From Saxidomus purpurata (lineage: Eukaryota > Mollusca > Bivalvia > Venerida > Veneridae): DNA of 64,000 nt. The translations under genes were made by a program, and so were the position numbers. How positions within the stretch are numbered: position 1 is the first letter of the stretch; each line of letters begins with the position of its first letter. Below, one piece after another: positions 1 through 12,647 of this stretch. The stretch lies in NCBI GenBank assembly GCA_022818135.1, contig JAFMSR010000014.1, positions 38,085,818 through 38,149,817 of the forward strand, read 5' to 3'. The notes under the pieces are model-generated. The model was not told the origin of the DNA and ran no database searches. It saw only the letters and a program-made list of their open reading frames with translations.

Positions 1-589
1 ATCCGCAGAATGTTTAATTGTTTAGTCCTTCAGTAATTAAGGCACATAATAAAGTCACTTTACTTCAGACACCATGTTATAAAGTTGGTGAATATTAAAG
101 AGACACAACTGTTTTCTAAGCTCTAATCTATAGGAATGTATATTCTATGTACAACAAACATACAAGTAAGAGAGTGGTCAGTGGGCGGTACTTATCAGTA
201 GATCTGACAGCTAGTGGACTAGCTTATAATGTAACAGGGTTTTGATGCAAGTTGAGTCGGAAATTGGTATTGTAAAGTCCCTTGGAGAGTTCACACAGAG
301 ACCAAGTTTACACATCTCTCTTTCTTTGAGGTTGATTCCATCTAGTGTAAGCCTAGATAGCGATTAATATAAGTTCGCAAGCTGAAAAAGTACTTTTTAA
401 AAGATATATGTGCCTTTTATTTCTTAATGTTACGAAGATGTAATTTATTGTATTTGTTCATTTTTGTAACTGATAACCATTACTTTTAAACAACAATAAT
501 GTGTGCTTGATTCAAATTACCCAAGTTCATAATATCTCATGAATGGTGCTTTTGTGGAGATAAATCCTTGTAAAGATGACACAGTGTCC

Positions 590-626
590 ACACACACGCA
601 CGCACGCACGCACGCACACACACACA
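590..626. repeat. CA/CGCA simple repeat
   Basis: Run of alternating CACACA and CGCACGCA units. It creates an artificial His/Thr-rich reading frame and is not coding evidence. Confidence 0.9.
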
Positions 627-805
627 TAGCAGATAAAGTGTATTTTACATACACATGTATTTATTTACAACTGAAGACTCTGCTGTTAATCAAAGCTATT
701 TCGTTAAGGCAATTCATATCATCGTGTTTGAGGCAGAATAGAAATGGTCATTTAGATGACTACGAATCTGAATGACATTTCCATAATAGCAGTGCATTTT
801 TTCAG

Positions 806-1038
806 GCCTCTTATATGATACTAGATGAAGAAGATACAGAGGCAAAAATGGAGATTCTAGACTTAACAGTTCGGTTCAAAATTTTCCCAGACCATCAGCA
901 AGAGAATACATTTTAAGAACAGTTGTGCCGAGACCTTCACCGTATTCTAAGCAGTTACCACAAAGACTGTTTTGCTCTATAGAAGAAGATGACTTTAGAA
1001 TTGCAGGTGCTTCTTCTAGTGATTCTGTGTTTCAATAG
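806..1038 (+). pseudogene. Possible terminal coding exon with one frame break
   Basis: A good acceptor (T-rich tract, TTTTTTCAG) precedes 806. One frame opens ASYMILDEEDTEA. After the A-run at 844-848 the protein-like reading continues in another frame for 65 codons to TAG at 1036-1038, with phrases such as RPSAREYILRTVVPRPSP and SIEEDDFRIAGASSSD. One extra A in the homopolymer would join the two frames. This may be the last exon of a gene lying left of the window with a sequencing error or real frameshift, or a decayed exon. The family is not recognised. Alternatively an acceptor inside 825-840 would enter the second frame directly. Confidence 0.35.
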
Positions 1039-1264
1039 TTAAGTGAAATGTGAATGATATCATCGGTGAAAAGTATATGTGGTTACATATCTTTTGTTAG
1101 ATACAATTTACTATTGGTTGATAGACTGATTAAACAGGAGTAAAAAAGAACAGCGACATGCAAGGAATGCACAGAATGCTACAAGTTCAAGGCAGCGACT
1201 TTGTGTAAGCGCATCAAATAGCACCCCTTCCAACATATATTTGTTAAAATTAACGTGTTAGAAC

Positions 1265-1410
1265 GGAAATAGATTTTACTTTTGAGTGATATACCGGTTA
1301 GTATATGACTATGTGTCGTTTAGATGCTGAGTGATTAGATTACTACGCATCTACACTCAACAAAGTGATATATTTACCAGTATATAACTCAAATGTGAAA
1401 TCCATTTCCT
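1265..1410. repeat. Foldback (inverted-repeat) element, about 146 bp
   Basis: The outer ~42 bases on each side are imperfect inverted copies (GGAAATAGATTTTACTTTTG against the reverse complement of the right arm), with a short centre. This is typical of a small MITE. Confidence 0.55.
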
Positions 1411-1822
1411 AAGTATACATTTATTAAAGTCATTCATTATGTTCAAAAACAATATCTTACAGACAACCATTCTATTACAGAATGACAATAGCTCAGATAT
1501 ACCATATATATTTAACAATAACACTGTAAAACAAAGCTGAAGAAGGTTAATATCCGATCATACAGTAACGTATATGGAAATCATACATAATGAACAACTA
1601 GGACTTTGTAACCTCTGCTAATCGCAATCCAATATTTACTCAAAGGCCCAAATTATAAAACATGAATCCAAAAATAAACTACTGCGCAATTATGAAATAT
1701 TTTTACAAACCCTATTATCAAACATAATCAGATTTGAAATGAACTGATTTTAGCAGAAGCTACATTAAACAAATAATCAAAGCGTTGAATACGCTGGATT
1801 TGTTTGTGTATTCAAAATATGT

Positions 1823-1989
1823 GTCCTTTGTTTTGTTGTGACGGCTATTTCAGTCTGTAGGCCTTTCTTAATGTTCAAGCAATGAGAATTTCTTATTTTT
1901 TTTGCAGAAGAATTGTTCATTAATCATTTTATTGAAAACTAACTTAATCAAAGTCCTTTGTTTTGTTGTGACGGCTATTTCAATCTGTA
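1823..1989. repeat. Direct duplication of a 36-base segment
   Basis: A segment starting GTCCTTTGTTTTGTTGTGAC occurs at 1823-1859 and again at 1953-1989 with one mismatch, separated by about 94 bases. Confidence 0.8.
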
Positions 1990-2299
1990 CTGCGGACCGA
2001 CAAAGTATCTATAATGCCACAATATACATTTATAGAACGAATATGGTTGAGACCAGGAAGTAACGATGTTCAAATGTTTTTCTGCAGTCAATGATATGTA
2101 TTTTAACAAAATAGCTCATCCGATGCGTCTCAAGATAACGAGGCCTACAGTCGAGTATAGGGTAAATTGCCTTCTACTTAAAACAATCACCACCTATAAA
2201 ACATAACAAATCGTTTAAGCATCGGCATTAACGTATCATAACACTTGTTTTCTGCTGAAGGTGCTCACGCGTATTTCTAATACATGTAATGAATGGGTG

Positions 2300-2376
2300 T
2301 CAGAAAGGCCCACTTCCAGAAAGGACCAGTACCGAAAAGGCCCAAATCCAGAAAGGCCCTTACCAGAAAGGACCAG
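2300..2376. repeat. AGAAAGGCCC minisatellite
   Basis: About five imperfect ~17-bp units built on CCAGAAAGGCCC / CCAGAAAGGACC. Around it (2000-3250) short frames exist on both strands, but no splice-consistent coding structure was found. Confidence 0.7.
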
Positions 2377-3515
2377 TTTTATTTTCTATGTTAAATAGTA
2401 ACTTAGGGAAATAAAACATTAAAAAAAAACATATGTACAGTGAAGAATATTAAAGTGACATTATGCGTATCTTACTGCACATAGTGTATTTTATGGTGAT
2501 AGTTTTATAAAAGCAATTTTGGCTGCTGTGCATTTAAATAGGGGTCATAATTTGAACAATCTTGGTACTTATGCAGTTACAACGGTATAGGATCGGAGGC
2601 AGACCGAATCCTACCCGTTGACAGTTCTTACATGGTATTCCTCATGGAGATGTATTGTCATCAACGCCTTATGTGATTTTTGCAATTTAGTGTCTGAACT
2701 GCTCAAAAGAGTCAAGACTGCCCTCTGTTCTGTCGACCGTGCACATGTGTTGTGGTGTTCAGATGAGAACTCATCATCGACCATGTTCACGATTTTACAA
2801 ACTTCGGACAAGTTATCATGGCGTACAAATGTATATGGCGTATGATATTACCGAAAGTTAAGTCCTATGCAATTCTATTCACACTGCCACCTAAACAGAA
2901 TGGTGGTACCGTCAAGGTTAGCAGCACTAGAGATGGCAATATATATAAGGTACAGCTGGAACCAAACAAAGCTAGTCATACAACGGAAGACAGCAAATGA
3001 AAGGACACTGAAAACAGTATATACATTAATTTTGTTTTTTAATTTTCTTACATGCAATCACAGTTTTAGTGTCACTTATTAAGACCGTATACCTAAATGA
3101 ATTACAAATATTTGGTTCATCCAATATCTCTTCATATATAATTCAATGAAATTGTATGTACAAAATGTAGTCCTAGCTGCTCAACAGAATACAATAATAG
3201 TGCTTATTTAAAGCTAACACTGTTTATATTGTACCAGATGAAAACTTGAAGTATCAAGCGCGAATATCTCAATTTGAATAACCTGCCGCTATCTTGCCTT
3301 TACATTGCCGTACCTTTAGCAGTATTAGAAGACTATATTTTCAGGTACGTTGTTTTTGTGTTCAGTTCTCATGCAGCTTACAATTTCTCTGCGTAGACAA
3401 ACTTTTAATATTTCATTGTATGATGTCAAATTGTTTTACCTATCGCGACTTAAATCTGCAGAGAAATTACAATGAATTTAAGAATTGGAAATTTACATTA
3501 CATAAGTGCCCAGCA

Positions 3516-6500
3516 TTAGCTTTGATACGCCTTATCTACGTTAAAAACACCCTCTATCACTGTCTGACAAAGCATGCCAATCCTACTTGATATCTTGGTT
3601 CCCTTTTCCCTGGGGGCAGACTCCGTAGAGTTGCCTGATCTTCCAACAGGACTCGTACCTGAGTAGTGGAGTGGATCTAGGATAAAAATAAAAGATGTTA
3701 TTCCAGACATCTCAATTTAAAAGAATACCAGTACACTATTTTAAACAGACGAGGACTGAGTTTTTACGAAATACTATTCAAACTGCATTATCCTTTATGA
3801 TTATGACTTAAATATTTAATAGCTTATATAACTGGTATTTTAATATTTTTTTACCTAATTGAGAAGGAGTTAGCGCTGAGGACTTAGCATCATCAGTTTG
3901 ATTGAGAAGATCAGGCTCTGCACTGGCACTGGGTGTGTGATCGGATAACGTTGTATATCCGGATTCTGGCTGTAGTACACCTTTCGGAACCGTCTGGTTT
4001 TGATCTAAAACTTCGCTATCGTAATCTTCCTCAAATGATCCTAAAGAAAGTTTGGCTATGTCCGGCCTAGTATCAGTCACGCCTTCAGCACTAAGTGTTT
4101 CAGGTCTGGCATCAATTGAATTCTGCTGAGCCACTTCACCAGAACTTTGAGTAACGGAAAAAGATCGTATCAAATCCACACTCAAATCTCTGTCATTCGA
4201 TAGACTGGCAAGGTCACGAGAGGCAGACATTTCCCCATTTTGGCCCCGTCCTAAACAAGCAGAGCTTATTCTATCATCATCGAAGTTTGAAACTGCCGGC
4301 GATTGTGCATGTCCTGCTGACTCTCCAGTTTGTTCCGATTGTCTCAAAGTCGGGTCAACTCCTGTCGGCAATCTGCCGTTCGTGTCTTCCGAAAGCACTT
4401 TTATGTCTGCTGTAGCAGTGTCTCTATCGGACTTTGAAACTGCTGGCGATTGTGCATGTCCTCCTGACTTTCCGTCATTTGTTCCCTCGGGTAGTACTTC
4501 AGAGTCAGCTGAGGAAGTGTCTCCATCGTAAGATAGGAGGGACTGCGTTTCTGTGGGACGTTGTAAGGAAGATCCTTGTCGTACGGAAATCGTGTTTGGT
4601 ATTGGTCGATCGTGTAGATCTATCACAACCGATTGATAGACAGCTGATATAGAATCATCGTCAATGTGCCTTTGGTCTGTAGAAAACAGCAAGAAATACT
4701 ATCTTTATTTCAGAGAAATTTTAACTACTGTCTTTAATCTAAACAAATCTAAACTACAGAAACTATTTCTACACTTTGTATAGCACTTTTGTTTTGTTTT
4801 GTTAAGACACCGCAGTAGTTACTCACTGCAATGAAAATAGTTGTATGACGTTTTGATTGCCAGTTGATTTTACACAATGGTTTCAGTTCTGAAAAAAAAA
4901 TATTTTAAAATTTCAAAATTCCAACCCTCTCCTTAATCGACAAAATCCATCCAAAAAAATTTAGTGAATGTCAATTTGAAGAATACAAAGAAAACTATTG
5001 CCATGACATATCGTAGAAAGAGGACATACAAAACTTCATAAGACATGATGTACGACGAAAGAATACATGTACTTAATTTTGTTATCAAATATGTATAGTG
5101 ATATATAAACCAGGGCTGTCAGCAGGACAGCGCGCTCGACTTTTTTCAGTGCTTGCCAATAAAACAAAACTTTGTCAGTAAAAGAAACCCAAGTATAAAC
5201 AAGGGCCATAAGTAGCAAGATATTAAGTTAAGCGTTATCAAACTTAATTGTTAATTTGATATCCCTGAAATTTTTGAATTCATGCTTCAAGTGGTTAATG
5301 ATATATGTGCATCACAATGCCAGTTGCACAAAAGACTTTAACTAGGAATTTCTAAGTAAAAATCAAGAAACATTTTCACAGAGTTATCTTCTCTTGCTTA
5401 CAGACAATTGTCATAATGGTACATAAGTATACCAACTTTCAAAGTAATATCTCAAATGGAAAAGTCAACAAGTGGACAAGAATGACAATTTTGAAATTTG
5501 AATGAAAAGTCGATAAGGGCCATACTCAGTAATTCAAATGAAATCCTTGACAGAGTTACCCTTTTCTGCCTGTGTTTGGGAATCATGATGGTAAACAAGT
5601 ATTCTAGCTTTCAAAGTAATATCTCAAACAGATTAGTCAAACAGTGAACTGGTACGAAAAACTTAACCAAGATTCTAAGTCGATAAAGGGCCTTAATTTT
5701 TTTTAATCCTTGACAGAGTTACGTTTTCTTGCCTACAGATGGGGGTGATGATGTAAATAAGCATTGAAAGTGTCCAAGCAATTTCCCGAAGGGTTAAGTC
5801 AATAAGTGGATTTTTTCCATATTCAATGTATTTTCTAAGTCAAAAAGAAGCATATTTCTGTCAAAAACCTTGGCAGATTTATGTACTCTTGTTTGTTGAT
5901 GAAGGTAATGATGATAGATAAGTATGGTAAGTATCAAAGTAATATCTATAACAGTTTTGAAATAAAGTGGTGTGGTACGAAAAACTTAACCAAGCTTTAT
6001 GCAGTCAAAAAAGAGCCATAATTCTCACAGAGACCCTTGACAGAGTTATGTATTCTTGTCTGTAGATGGAGGTTATAATAGTAAACAAGTATGGTAAATT
6101 TTCAAAGCCATACCTCTGATGGTTTTGAAATAAAGTGGGGTGGTACGAAATACTTAACCAAGGTGTGAGTCCAACGCCGACACCGACGAGCTAAAAATGT
6201 TTACCATAATAGAATACTGCCAATACTAATTGAAGTGAGCTTTCACGTCAAATTATTGTATGTGACGTAATTTTTAGAGTAAGCAATGACGCTTTAGGTG
6301 TACAAATCAGACTGGCGTAATTTTGACGATTAACGATTAACATAGTATTACATGACCTCTTACGTCAATAACGATGCAGACAACAAGAGACGTTGTGTTG
6401 TACGTAAAAAATCGGAAGTACATTTTGTCTTCTATACAATATTGTGAAAAACTGAAGAAGTAAAGTTCCCTTTTTTATTTGACTTTTCCCTTGAAAATTG

Positions 6501-8585
6501 ATTACTTTTGTAAAAATAATTTTTTTAGCAGGCCTGTAGTTTTTTAAAGATGTCTTTTTTGCCCGTGTTTGCCGATTTTTTGTTAAAATTTTATGTCCGA
6601 AAAAAGCATGGGCTGCTCACTGAAATGATAAATGCCCGTTGTAATGTAGCGGGTTATCACCGAAAAATACGCTAGTCCTTATATATATTAAATAAAGTTT
6701 AAAATTGTGAAATTTCGCTGACTTTGTATTGAGATTCTACGACTTTTTAGAAGACTCACCAAGGCGATTTTATGGCATTTTGGCGCTCTAAGTTGCGACG
6801 TTCGTGACGTCATCACTTATAACGTACTGTTGCTAAGACGACACAAAAATAAACAAGAATCATAGTAGTATACTTTGACCAAGTTTCAACAAAATCGGAA
6901 GGATGACCAAATTTGAAGTCTAAGGTATCGACCTAAAATTTGACTATGGATAATTTCGCTGATTATACGAGGGTATTCTTACCTACATTATTAGTCGCGA
7001 CAGATGACAAAGAAGTTTCTGAAGCTGGCCTTGTTACAAGCTGTTGTTGACCTTCAGTTCTGAGGCGATTGTCTCCTATTTCTGTAAGAGTAAATAAATT
7101 TTAATACTATGTTTCTTACACTCATGGATCAAGATATCTCAACTCATGTCACCTATCTTTCAATTTAAATGATCAATTTCAATTTCAATGTTGTACTGTA
7201 CTAAAAATATAATATTGTAGAATGTAGTGTCATTATTTATAAATGTTGTTATATCAGGAACATGATGTTTCGAGACAATAACATTGTACACAATTATTTA
7301 ATTATTTTTAACTAAAAATGCGAACATAAATACATACCCTCAACGACTCTCTGTTGATTACGTGGATCAAATGCCTGAAACAAATATAGTGATAAAACGA
7401 AATACAAAGGGTTTACTTTGCAACATAATTCGTAACTTGATTAGCCAACAGCTCTACTGTTAAAATGGAATTATTGTTTTATCAGATATATTGCTGTATG
7501 TTTGAAGATAGACTTTCATGTTTTTACTTATAATACAATGAATGGGAGCAGAAACGACCATGTGCAGGTCCTTTTGTATCAGAGATGCTAACTTTCGCCT
7601 CTTCTTCGTGCCCTGTAAGTGCTAACAGGAATACTCTATAAATAGACGGTTCCTGGTGTTAAGAACTATCTCACAGCTAACATTTGCCAGTTTTTACCGT
7701 GAAATATAAATCTAAAAAATGTTTGCTATCTGTTTGGTATATATTTCATGCCCATAATGAGATTGGTTTCATTCCCAGACTGTGCTCTACTATTTATAAA
7801 GTGTAATTTACGAGAGATCCAATGGTTACTTGAATTTATATGTTAACCATTTACATGTACCTTCTTTAATCAATCAAGATATCTACTGTCATCTTATTGC
7901 CAGTTTTTAATAAATAATACAGATCTAAATAATTTTTCGCTATCTGATTGAAATATACTGCCCATAATGAATTTCATTTCAGTCACATGTTGTGCTTTAC
8001 TGTTTATAAAGGTATCATTTAGTAACAGCAAATACAGATGTGAACTACTTTAGTTATAATAGCATGACAGGTACCGTAGATATCTTGCATTGAAAGTGCA
8101 ATGGTTACTTGAAGATAAACATGTGTACCATTTACCTGCTTCAAGCGATCAAAACACCTTCTGTTACTACGGTTACGTTCCCATTCATCTTCTGTGAGTC
8201 CTTTAATATGTAAGGGCTCATTAACGTTAAGCTCTCTCAGTGACTGATTGTAATCGATATTCACTGCAATTGGTATCATTTTATCCTGATGCTCTTCGTC
8301 CATCAGATACTTGAAAGCTGCCTGTTTTGAGTATTTAGCCCAGTAATTAGATCTAAATTCAGGTGTTATTACAACAATAGTTTTCTCTGTTTCACTGACG
8401 ACATTGAACAGTTCATCAAAAATGTTTCTTCCTGGTATTGCATCTCTATCTGCAAAATATCCCTCGTGACCCCACCCGGCTATCTTTGAAACTAAATATT
8501 CAACAAAAGTCAAAGCTAATCTGCTATCCTCTGTGTCACTACCTTCTGGTCTATTGTATATAATATTGTAAAAATAAGGTGCCAT
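3516..8585 (-). CDS. TIR-domain protein with repetitive C-terminal tail (5 exons)
   Basis: Coding exons in order: 8136-8585, 7338-7374, 6983-7081, 3855-4676, 3516-3676. All junctions are GT/AG, the phases close, and they total 523 codons including stop. An in-frame TAA two codons before the ATG at 8585 fixes the start. Residues about 4-125 form a TIR domain. FADRDAIPGRNIFDE is a clear box 2 (RDxxPG) and TIVVITPEF...W is the next strand/helix. Box 2 resembles MyD88/TLR scaffolding TIRs, and I see no Glu at the SARM1-type NADase position. The tail is Ser/Asp/Thr-rich with internally repeated pieces (GHAQSPAVS twice; ADxxVLxExTN twice) and no recognisable domain. There is no signal peptide or membrane segment, so it is probably a cytosolic adaptor. 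Bivalves have many expanded TIR proteins; the ortholog is not assignable. Confidence 0.82.
5370..6196 (-). repeat. Tandem-module repeat, ~150-bp units, in the TIR-gene intron
   Basis: About six diverged modules share phrases like GACAGAGTTA(T/C), CAAAGTAATATCTC and AAGTCGATAAGGGCCATA. The right end reads CCAACGCCGACACCGACGAGCTAAAA. In the reverse orientation this is the AGCTCG-GTCGG start seen in other families of the window. A start hairpin is not obvious here. Confidence 0.7.
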
Positions 8586-8814
8586 AATTTACAAACATTA
8601 CACAAATGAAAACTATCAGGAACCTTCTATAACCGTTATAGAGTATTCTATAAATATTTTTTCAATGTTTACATGTCTACTTTCGTTTTTAAAAAACGGT
8701 GCTGTGTAATTTCAGCGAGTCGTTATAAATGCGATGGAAGTAGCCTAGCTAACATGATTGAGTTTTGCTAGTGTTGCTTTAGCCAATATATTCCCGGGTA
8801 CTTGTAAAAGTAAC

Positions 8815-9330
8815 TATGTCCAGGAAAGGTGATTCATCGGCTTTCATCATTGGTCTCTAAGACTATGCATCTTTCATCTCAAAGAACTTATTATAGATCT
8901 TTGTTCATCATAAAAAGAATAAAATATAAGAAGATAAAATGGAAAAAGATGACTGCATACCATTCGCTTATTACCATATACACGTTATTGAATTTTTAAT
9001 TGTTTCGTTTGGTTTTGTTGAAGTTTAAACTTGCATATGAGTCTACTGTAAAGACCGAGTTTTCACATTTTACGAGCATGGTCACCAGTTCTACTAATCA
9101 ATATTTCACGGTTTTGTTCTAGAGCCAGTCTGCTATTCAGCGCTGTCACAATCATATAAAATAGACTGGAAATCGAGCATGAAATGTAGTAGAAAAAAAC
9201 ATAAATTTTGAGAGACAAGTAACTGGTTTCACCTTTTACCGAATTAGGAAATGAATCAAATGCGATCTAATAGTCTGATTGGTTAACTGGTCAGTGTAAC
9301 GTCAAGGCGAAGCGGGAGAATATATATTAC
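8815..9330. repeat. Dispersed repeat, inverted copy of 25470-25790
   Basis: Shared blocks in opposite orientation include TTTCACCTTTTACCGAAT and TGATTGGTTAACTGGTCAG, plus the GCATATGAGTC and GATTCxTC regions. The element type is not identified. It lies upstream of the TIR gene start. Confidence 0.6.
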
Positions 9331-9479
9331 CTAAATATTTTGTAAAATTAATGTCACCCCCTTCAACAGGTGTGTACTACTGCATATGCTGTCTGATTCA
9401 ACACCAACAACCAATCCTCACAATTAAGCTGTGTAAGTGTTGCTCTGACAGCCATTCTCTTCGTCACACGTAAAGAATT

Positions 9480-10712
9480 TCACATTTACCTCTGCCGTAA
9501 CTATGCCGGCTACAAGATTTACCCAAACCACAGGTAGGCAAAGCTTATTATTTTGTTCACCCTCCTTATACTTCTAGCAGGGGATGTTCAACTAGACCCG
9601 GGCCCGGAAACCGTTCAGTATTTCCTTGCGGAGCCTGAGATTTATATGTCACTTGAAGATGTCTGCTGCAACAACTGTAAACTATGGGTCCACAAATCCT
9701 GTGATGAACTGTCAACATTCAAGAAAAGAGTGTAAAAAAGGCTTCACGAGAGCAGAAATCAGATACATCAACAACCAATATCTAAAAGGCCTCGGCGAAC
9801 AAAATTCAAATCTATTCTAGCACTACAGTATGTCAGGTAAACTCCAAAATGGCAGCAAGGCCAAAGCTCAGATACTGGTTAAACTGTTCTAGTCTGTCTT
9901 CACCCGTGATGCTGTCGACCAGACCCTCCCAGACATCAAGAGGATAGCCAGATGTGCTATTCTTCCCCTGACGATCGCAGTCAAAGGTGTTTAGAAGCCC
10001 TCTTGAATGTCTCGGGGACCTGACATGATCGCCAACATCATGCTGAAAGACTTGTGCAGTTCAACTATCACCTGCGTTTGTAACGATCTATTGGTGCTGG
10101 AACACTCCCAACTGATTGGCTCAGTGCAAATGTTGCTCCTGTATACAAGAAGGGTGATGTCCACCTTCCAGAAATTCATCAAACCCGTCACCCTCACCTC
10201 ACCTGTGTATCATATAAACTGGTTCAACATATAACCTGCAAGCATATACTTGACAATCTTAACCGAAACCAAATTATTTCATCACTCAACCACATCCTCC
10301 GATCTGGCTTTTCATGTGAAATACAGCTTGTTACAACGATCAACGATCTCTTACATTAAGAACCATATGTAGCCTCTCAGATAGAAATTATGATACTCGA
10401 CTTCTCCAAGGCCTTTGACACAATCCCCCACAAGAAGTATCTTCACAAGATGAAGCTGTACGAGTTGAAAGCAACATTAATGACAGGCCGAGTGACTTTC
10501 TTGTAGTTGATGACAAAGAATCAGAAGCAGTCACTGTACCACGGGGCCCCTGCTTTTTTATGCCACATCAACGATCTACTAGACTCTGTCAAGTCCTCAG
10601 TTCGTCTATTCGAAGACAATTGCCTCCTGTACCGTGTCATCAAGAACATAGAAAACCACTTAACTCTCCAAAGGGACCTACAACAGTTAGAAGAATGGGC
10701 CAATACATAGGG
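9480..10712 (+). pseudogene. Degraded CR1-like non-LTR retrotransposon with 2A-like motif
   Basis: The first open stretch (9553-9735, no ATG) reads a hydrophobic LLILLAG segment, then DVQLDPGP at 9583-9606, then a PHD-like CCNNCKLWVHKSC. This is the order known at the N-terminus of some CR1/L2-type elements, where a 2A peptide precedes a PHD finger. Further on, reverse-transcriptase phrases appear in shifted frames: ILDFSKAFDTIPH near 10390-10435, and LFEDNCLLYR near 10600-10635 in place of the FADD box. Stops and frame changes show it is dead. Confidence 0.8.
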
Positions 10713-10739
10713 AATGTGCCAAGAAATGTTACATCATGA

Positions 10740-11805
10740 GCCTTCGTGTTTTTTTTTAAGTTTTCCCTATATAAGCCTATGTGAAATAAAGTCACCTCCC
10801 CCCTCCTGGGAAGGGTTAATTTTTACCCAGGGGTCATGATTTGAACAATCTTGGTAGAAGTACAAATATCTAATCTCTAGGCCTTGTGGTTTCAGAGAAG
10901 TTTTTTTAGTTTTTCCTATATAAGCCATGTAAAACCAAGTGACCCCCTGGTGGGGTCAATTTTGATCCCAGGGGTCATGATTTGAACAATCTTGGTAGAG
11001 GTCCACTAAACAATGCTACATGTCAAATATCTAAGCTCTAAGCCTTGTGGTTTCAGAGAAAAGATTTTTTTTAATTCCTATATAAGAGTATGTCAAACCA
11101 AGTGACCCCCTGGGCTGGGTCAATTTTGACCAGGGGGTCATGATTTGAACAATCTTGGTAGAGGTCCACTAGACAATACTACATGTCAAATATCTAACCT
11201 CTAGGCTTTGTGGTTTCAGAGAAAAAGATTTTTTTTAAATTTCTTATATAAGCCTATGTTAAACCAAGTGACTCCCAGGCAGGGTCAATTTTGATCCCAG
11301 GGTCATAATTTGAACAATCTTGGTAGAGGTCCACTAGACAATGCTACATGCCAAATATCTGAGCTCTAGGCCTTGTGGTTACAGAGAAGAAGATTTTTAA
11401 AGTTTTTCCTATATAAGCCTATGTAAAACTAAGTGACCACCCATGTGGGGTCAATTTTGACCCGGGGGTCATAATTTGAACAATCTTGGTAGAGGTCCAC
11501 TAGATAATGCTACATGCCAAATATCTAAGCTCTAGGCCTTGTGGTATCAGAGAAGAAGATTTTTTAAGTTTTTCCTATTTGTTGCCATAGCAACCAGAGT
11601 TCTGCATTGAATGGAATTCTTTGAACAACTTTGATAGAGCCTCATGCAAGGAACATCCCTGCAAAGTTTCATCAATATTGGCCCAGTGGTTTCAGAGGAG
11701 ATGTCGTTTGAAGGAAATGGTGGATGGACGGACGACGTACCCCGAACGGTGAGCGATTCTTATAGCTCACTCTGGCACTTTGTGCCAGGTGAGCTAAAAA
11801 AGTGT
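10740..11805 (-). repeat. AGCTCACC-family tandem-module element (reverse orientation)
   Basis: About five ~145-bp modules contain TGATTTGAACAATCTTGGTAG, CAAGTGACCxCCxGGxxGGGTCAATTTTGA and GGCCTTGTGGTTTCAGAGAA. The module array ends at 11766-11805 with a near-perfect hairpin (GCTCACTCTGGCAC AAA-type loop GTGCCAGGTGAGC) followed by TAAAAAA, preceded by GGACGGACGACG. The distal end at 10740 appears truncated. Confidence 0.85.
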
Positions 11806-12250
11806 GATGGAATTTGCAAAATATTTTATTGGTTAACAAGTCTCGCTTCTAGAGTGTCAACAATGTTTTTATTTGATTTGACCATCTGATCTAGTTTTGA
11901 CCCAAGGTGACCTAGATTCGAACTTGGCCTAACAATAATTTAGACAAACATTTTGAGCAATTTTCTTAACGATTGGTTAATAAATATGGTTTCTCAAGTG
12001 TTAACAAGGTTTTTCTTTAATTTGACTATGTAACTATTTTTTGAACCAGCTGACTTGGATTCAAACTTAGCCTAGAAATCATTGAGACAAACATTTTGAG
12101 CAAATTTTTCATGACGATAATAAAGGTGGCCTCAGGTGTTTCTTAGATTTGATTGTGTGACCTAGTTTTCGACCCCATGTGACACAGATTCAAACTTGAA
12201 CTAGAAATCATTGAGACAAACCTTCAACGACTATGACCCTTGATTATTTT
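11806..12250 (-). repeat. GACCTAG-type module fragment
   Basis: Repeated phrases (GTGACCTAGATTCGAACTTG; ATTGAGACAAACATTTTGAGC) occur about three times. They match the core of the element at 16297-17399. Confidence 0.7.
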
Positions 12251-12315
12251 TGCCAAATTACTGTCTTAATCACATTTTATTAAACACCATATTAGTACCA
12301 ACATAGCATGCAGTG

Positions 12316-12647
12316 TATGGTTGGCCATCGCCACCAAAAATAATTAAGCCGCGGTAAAAATATTTTAGCTCTGGCATAAATATGATTTAAGCCGCGGTTG
12401 AAATATTTTAGCTCCGGCATCAATATGATTTTAGCCGCGGCATAAATATTTTAGCTCCGGCATAAATATGATTTAAGCCGCGGTTAAAATATTTTAACTC
12501 CGGCATAAATATGATTTTAGCCGGGCTTAAATCATATTTATGCCGGAGCTAAAATATTTATGCCGCGGCTAAAATCATATTTATGCCGGAGCTAAAATAT
12601 TTTTACCGCGGCTTTATTAATTATTTTTGGTGGCGATGGCCAACCAT
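12316..12647. mobile_element. Palindromic hAT-like foldback MITE with 8-bp target duplication
   Basis: The whole 332 bp is close to one inverted repeat with ends ATGGTTGGCCATCGCCACC. Inside, blocks of GCCGCGG / GCTCCGGCATAAATATGATT alternate on both arms. Flanks are direct 8-bp copies of ATGCAGTG (12308-12315 and 12648-12655). An 8-bp duplication is the habit of hAT transposons. No coding capacity. Confidence 0.85.

Noticed and set aside
2611..3082. Overlapping frames on both strands
   Set aside because: Short, mutually overlapping, no splice-consistent extension or recognisable family.
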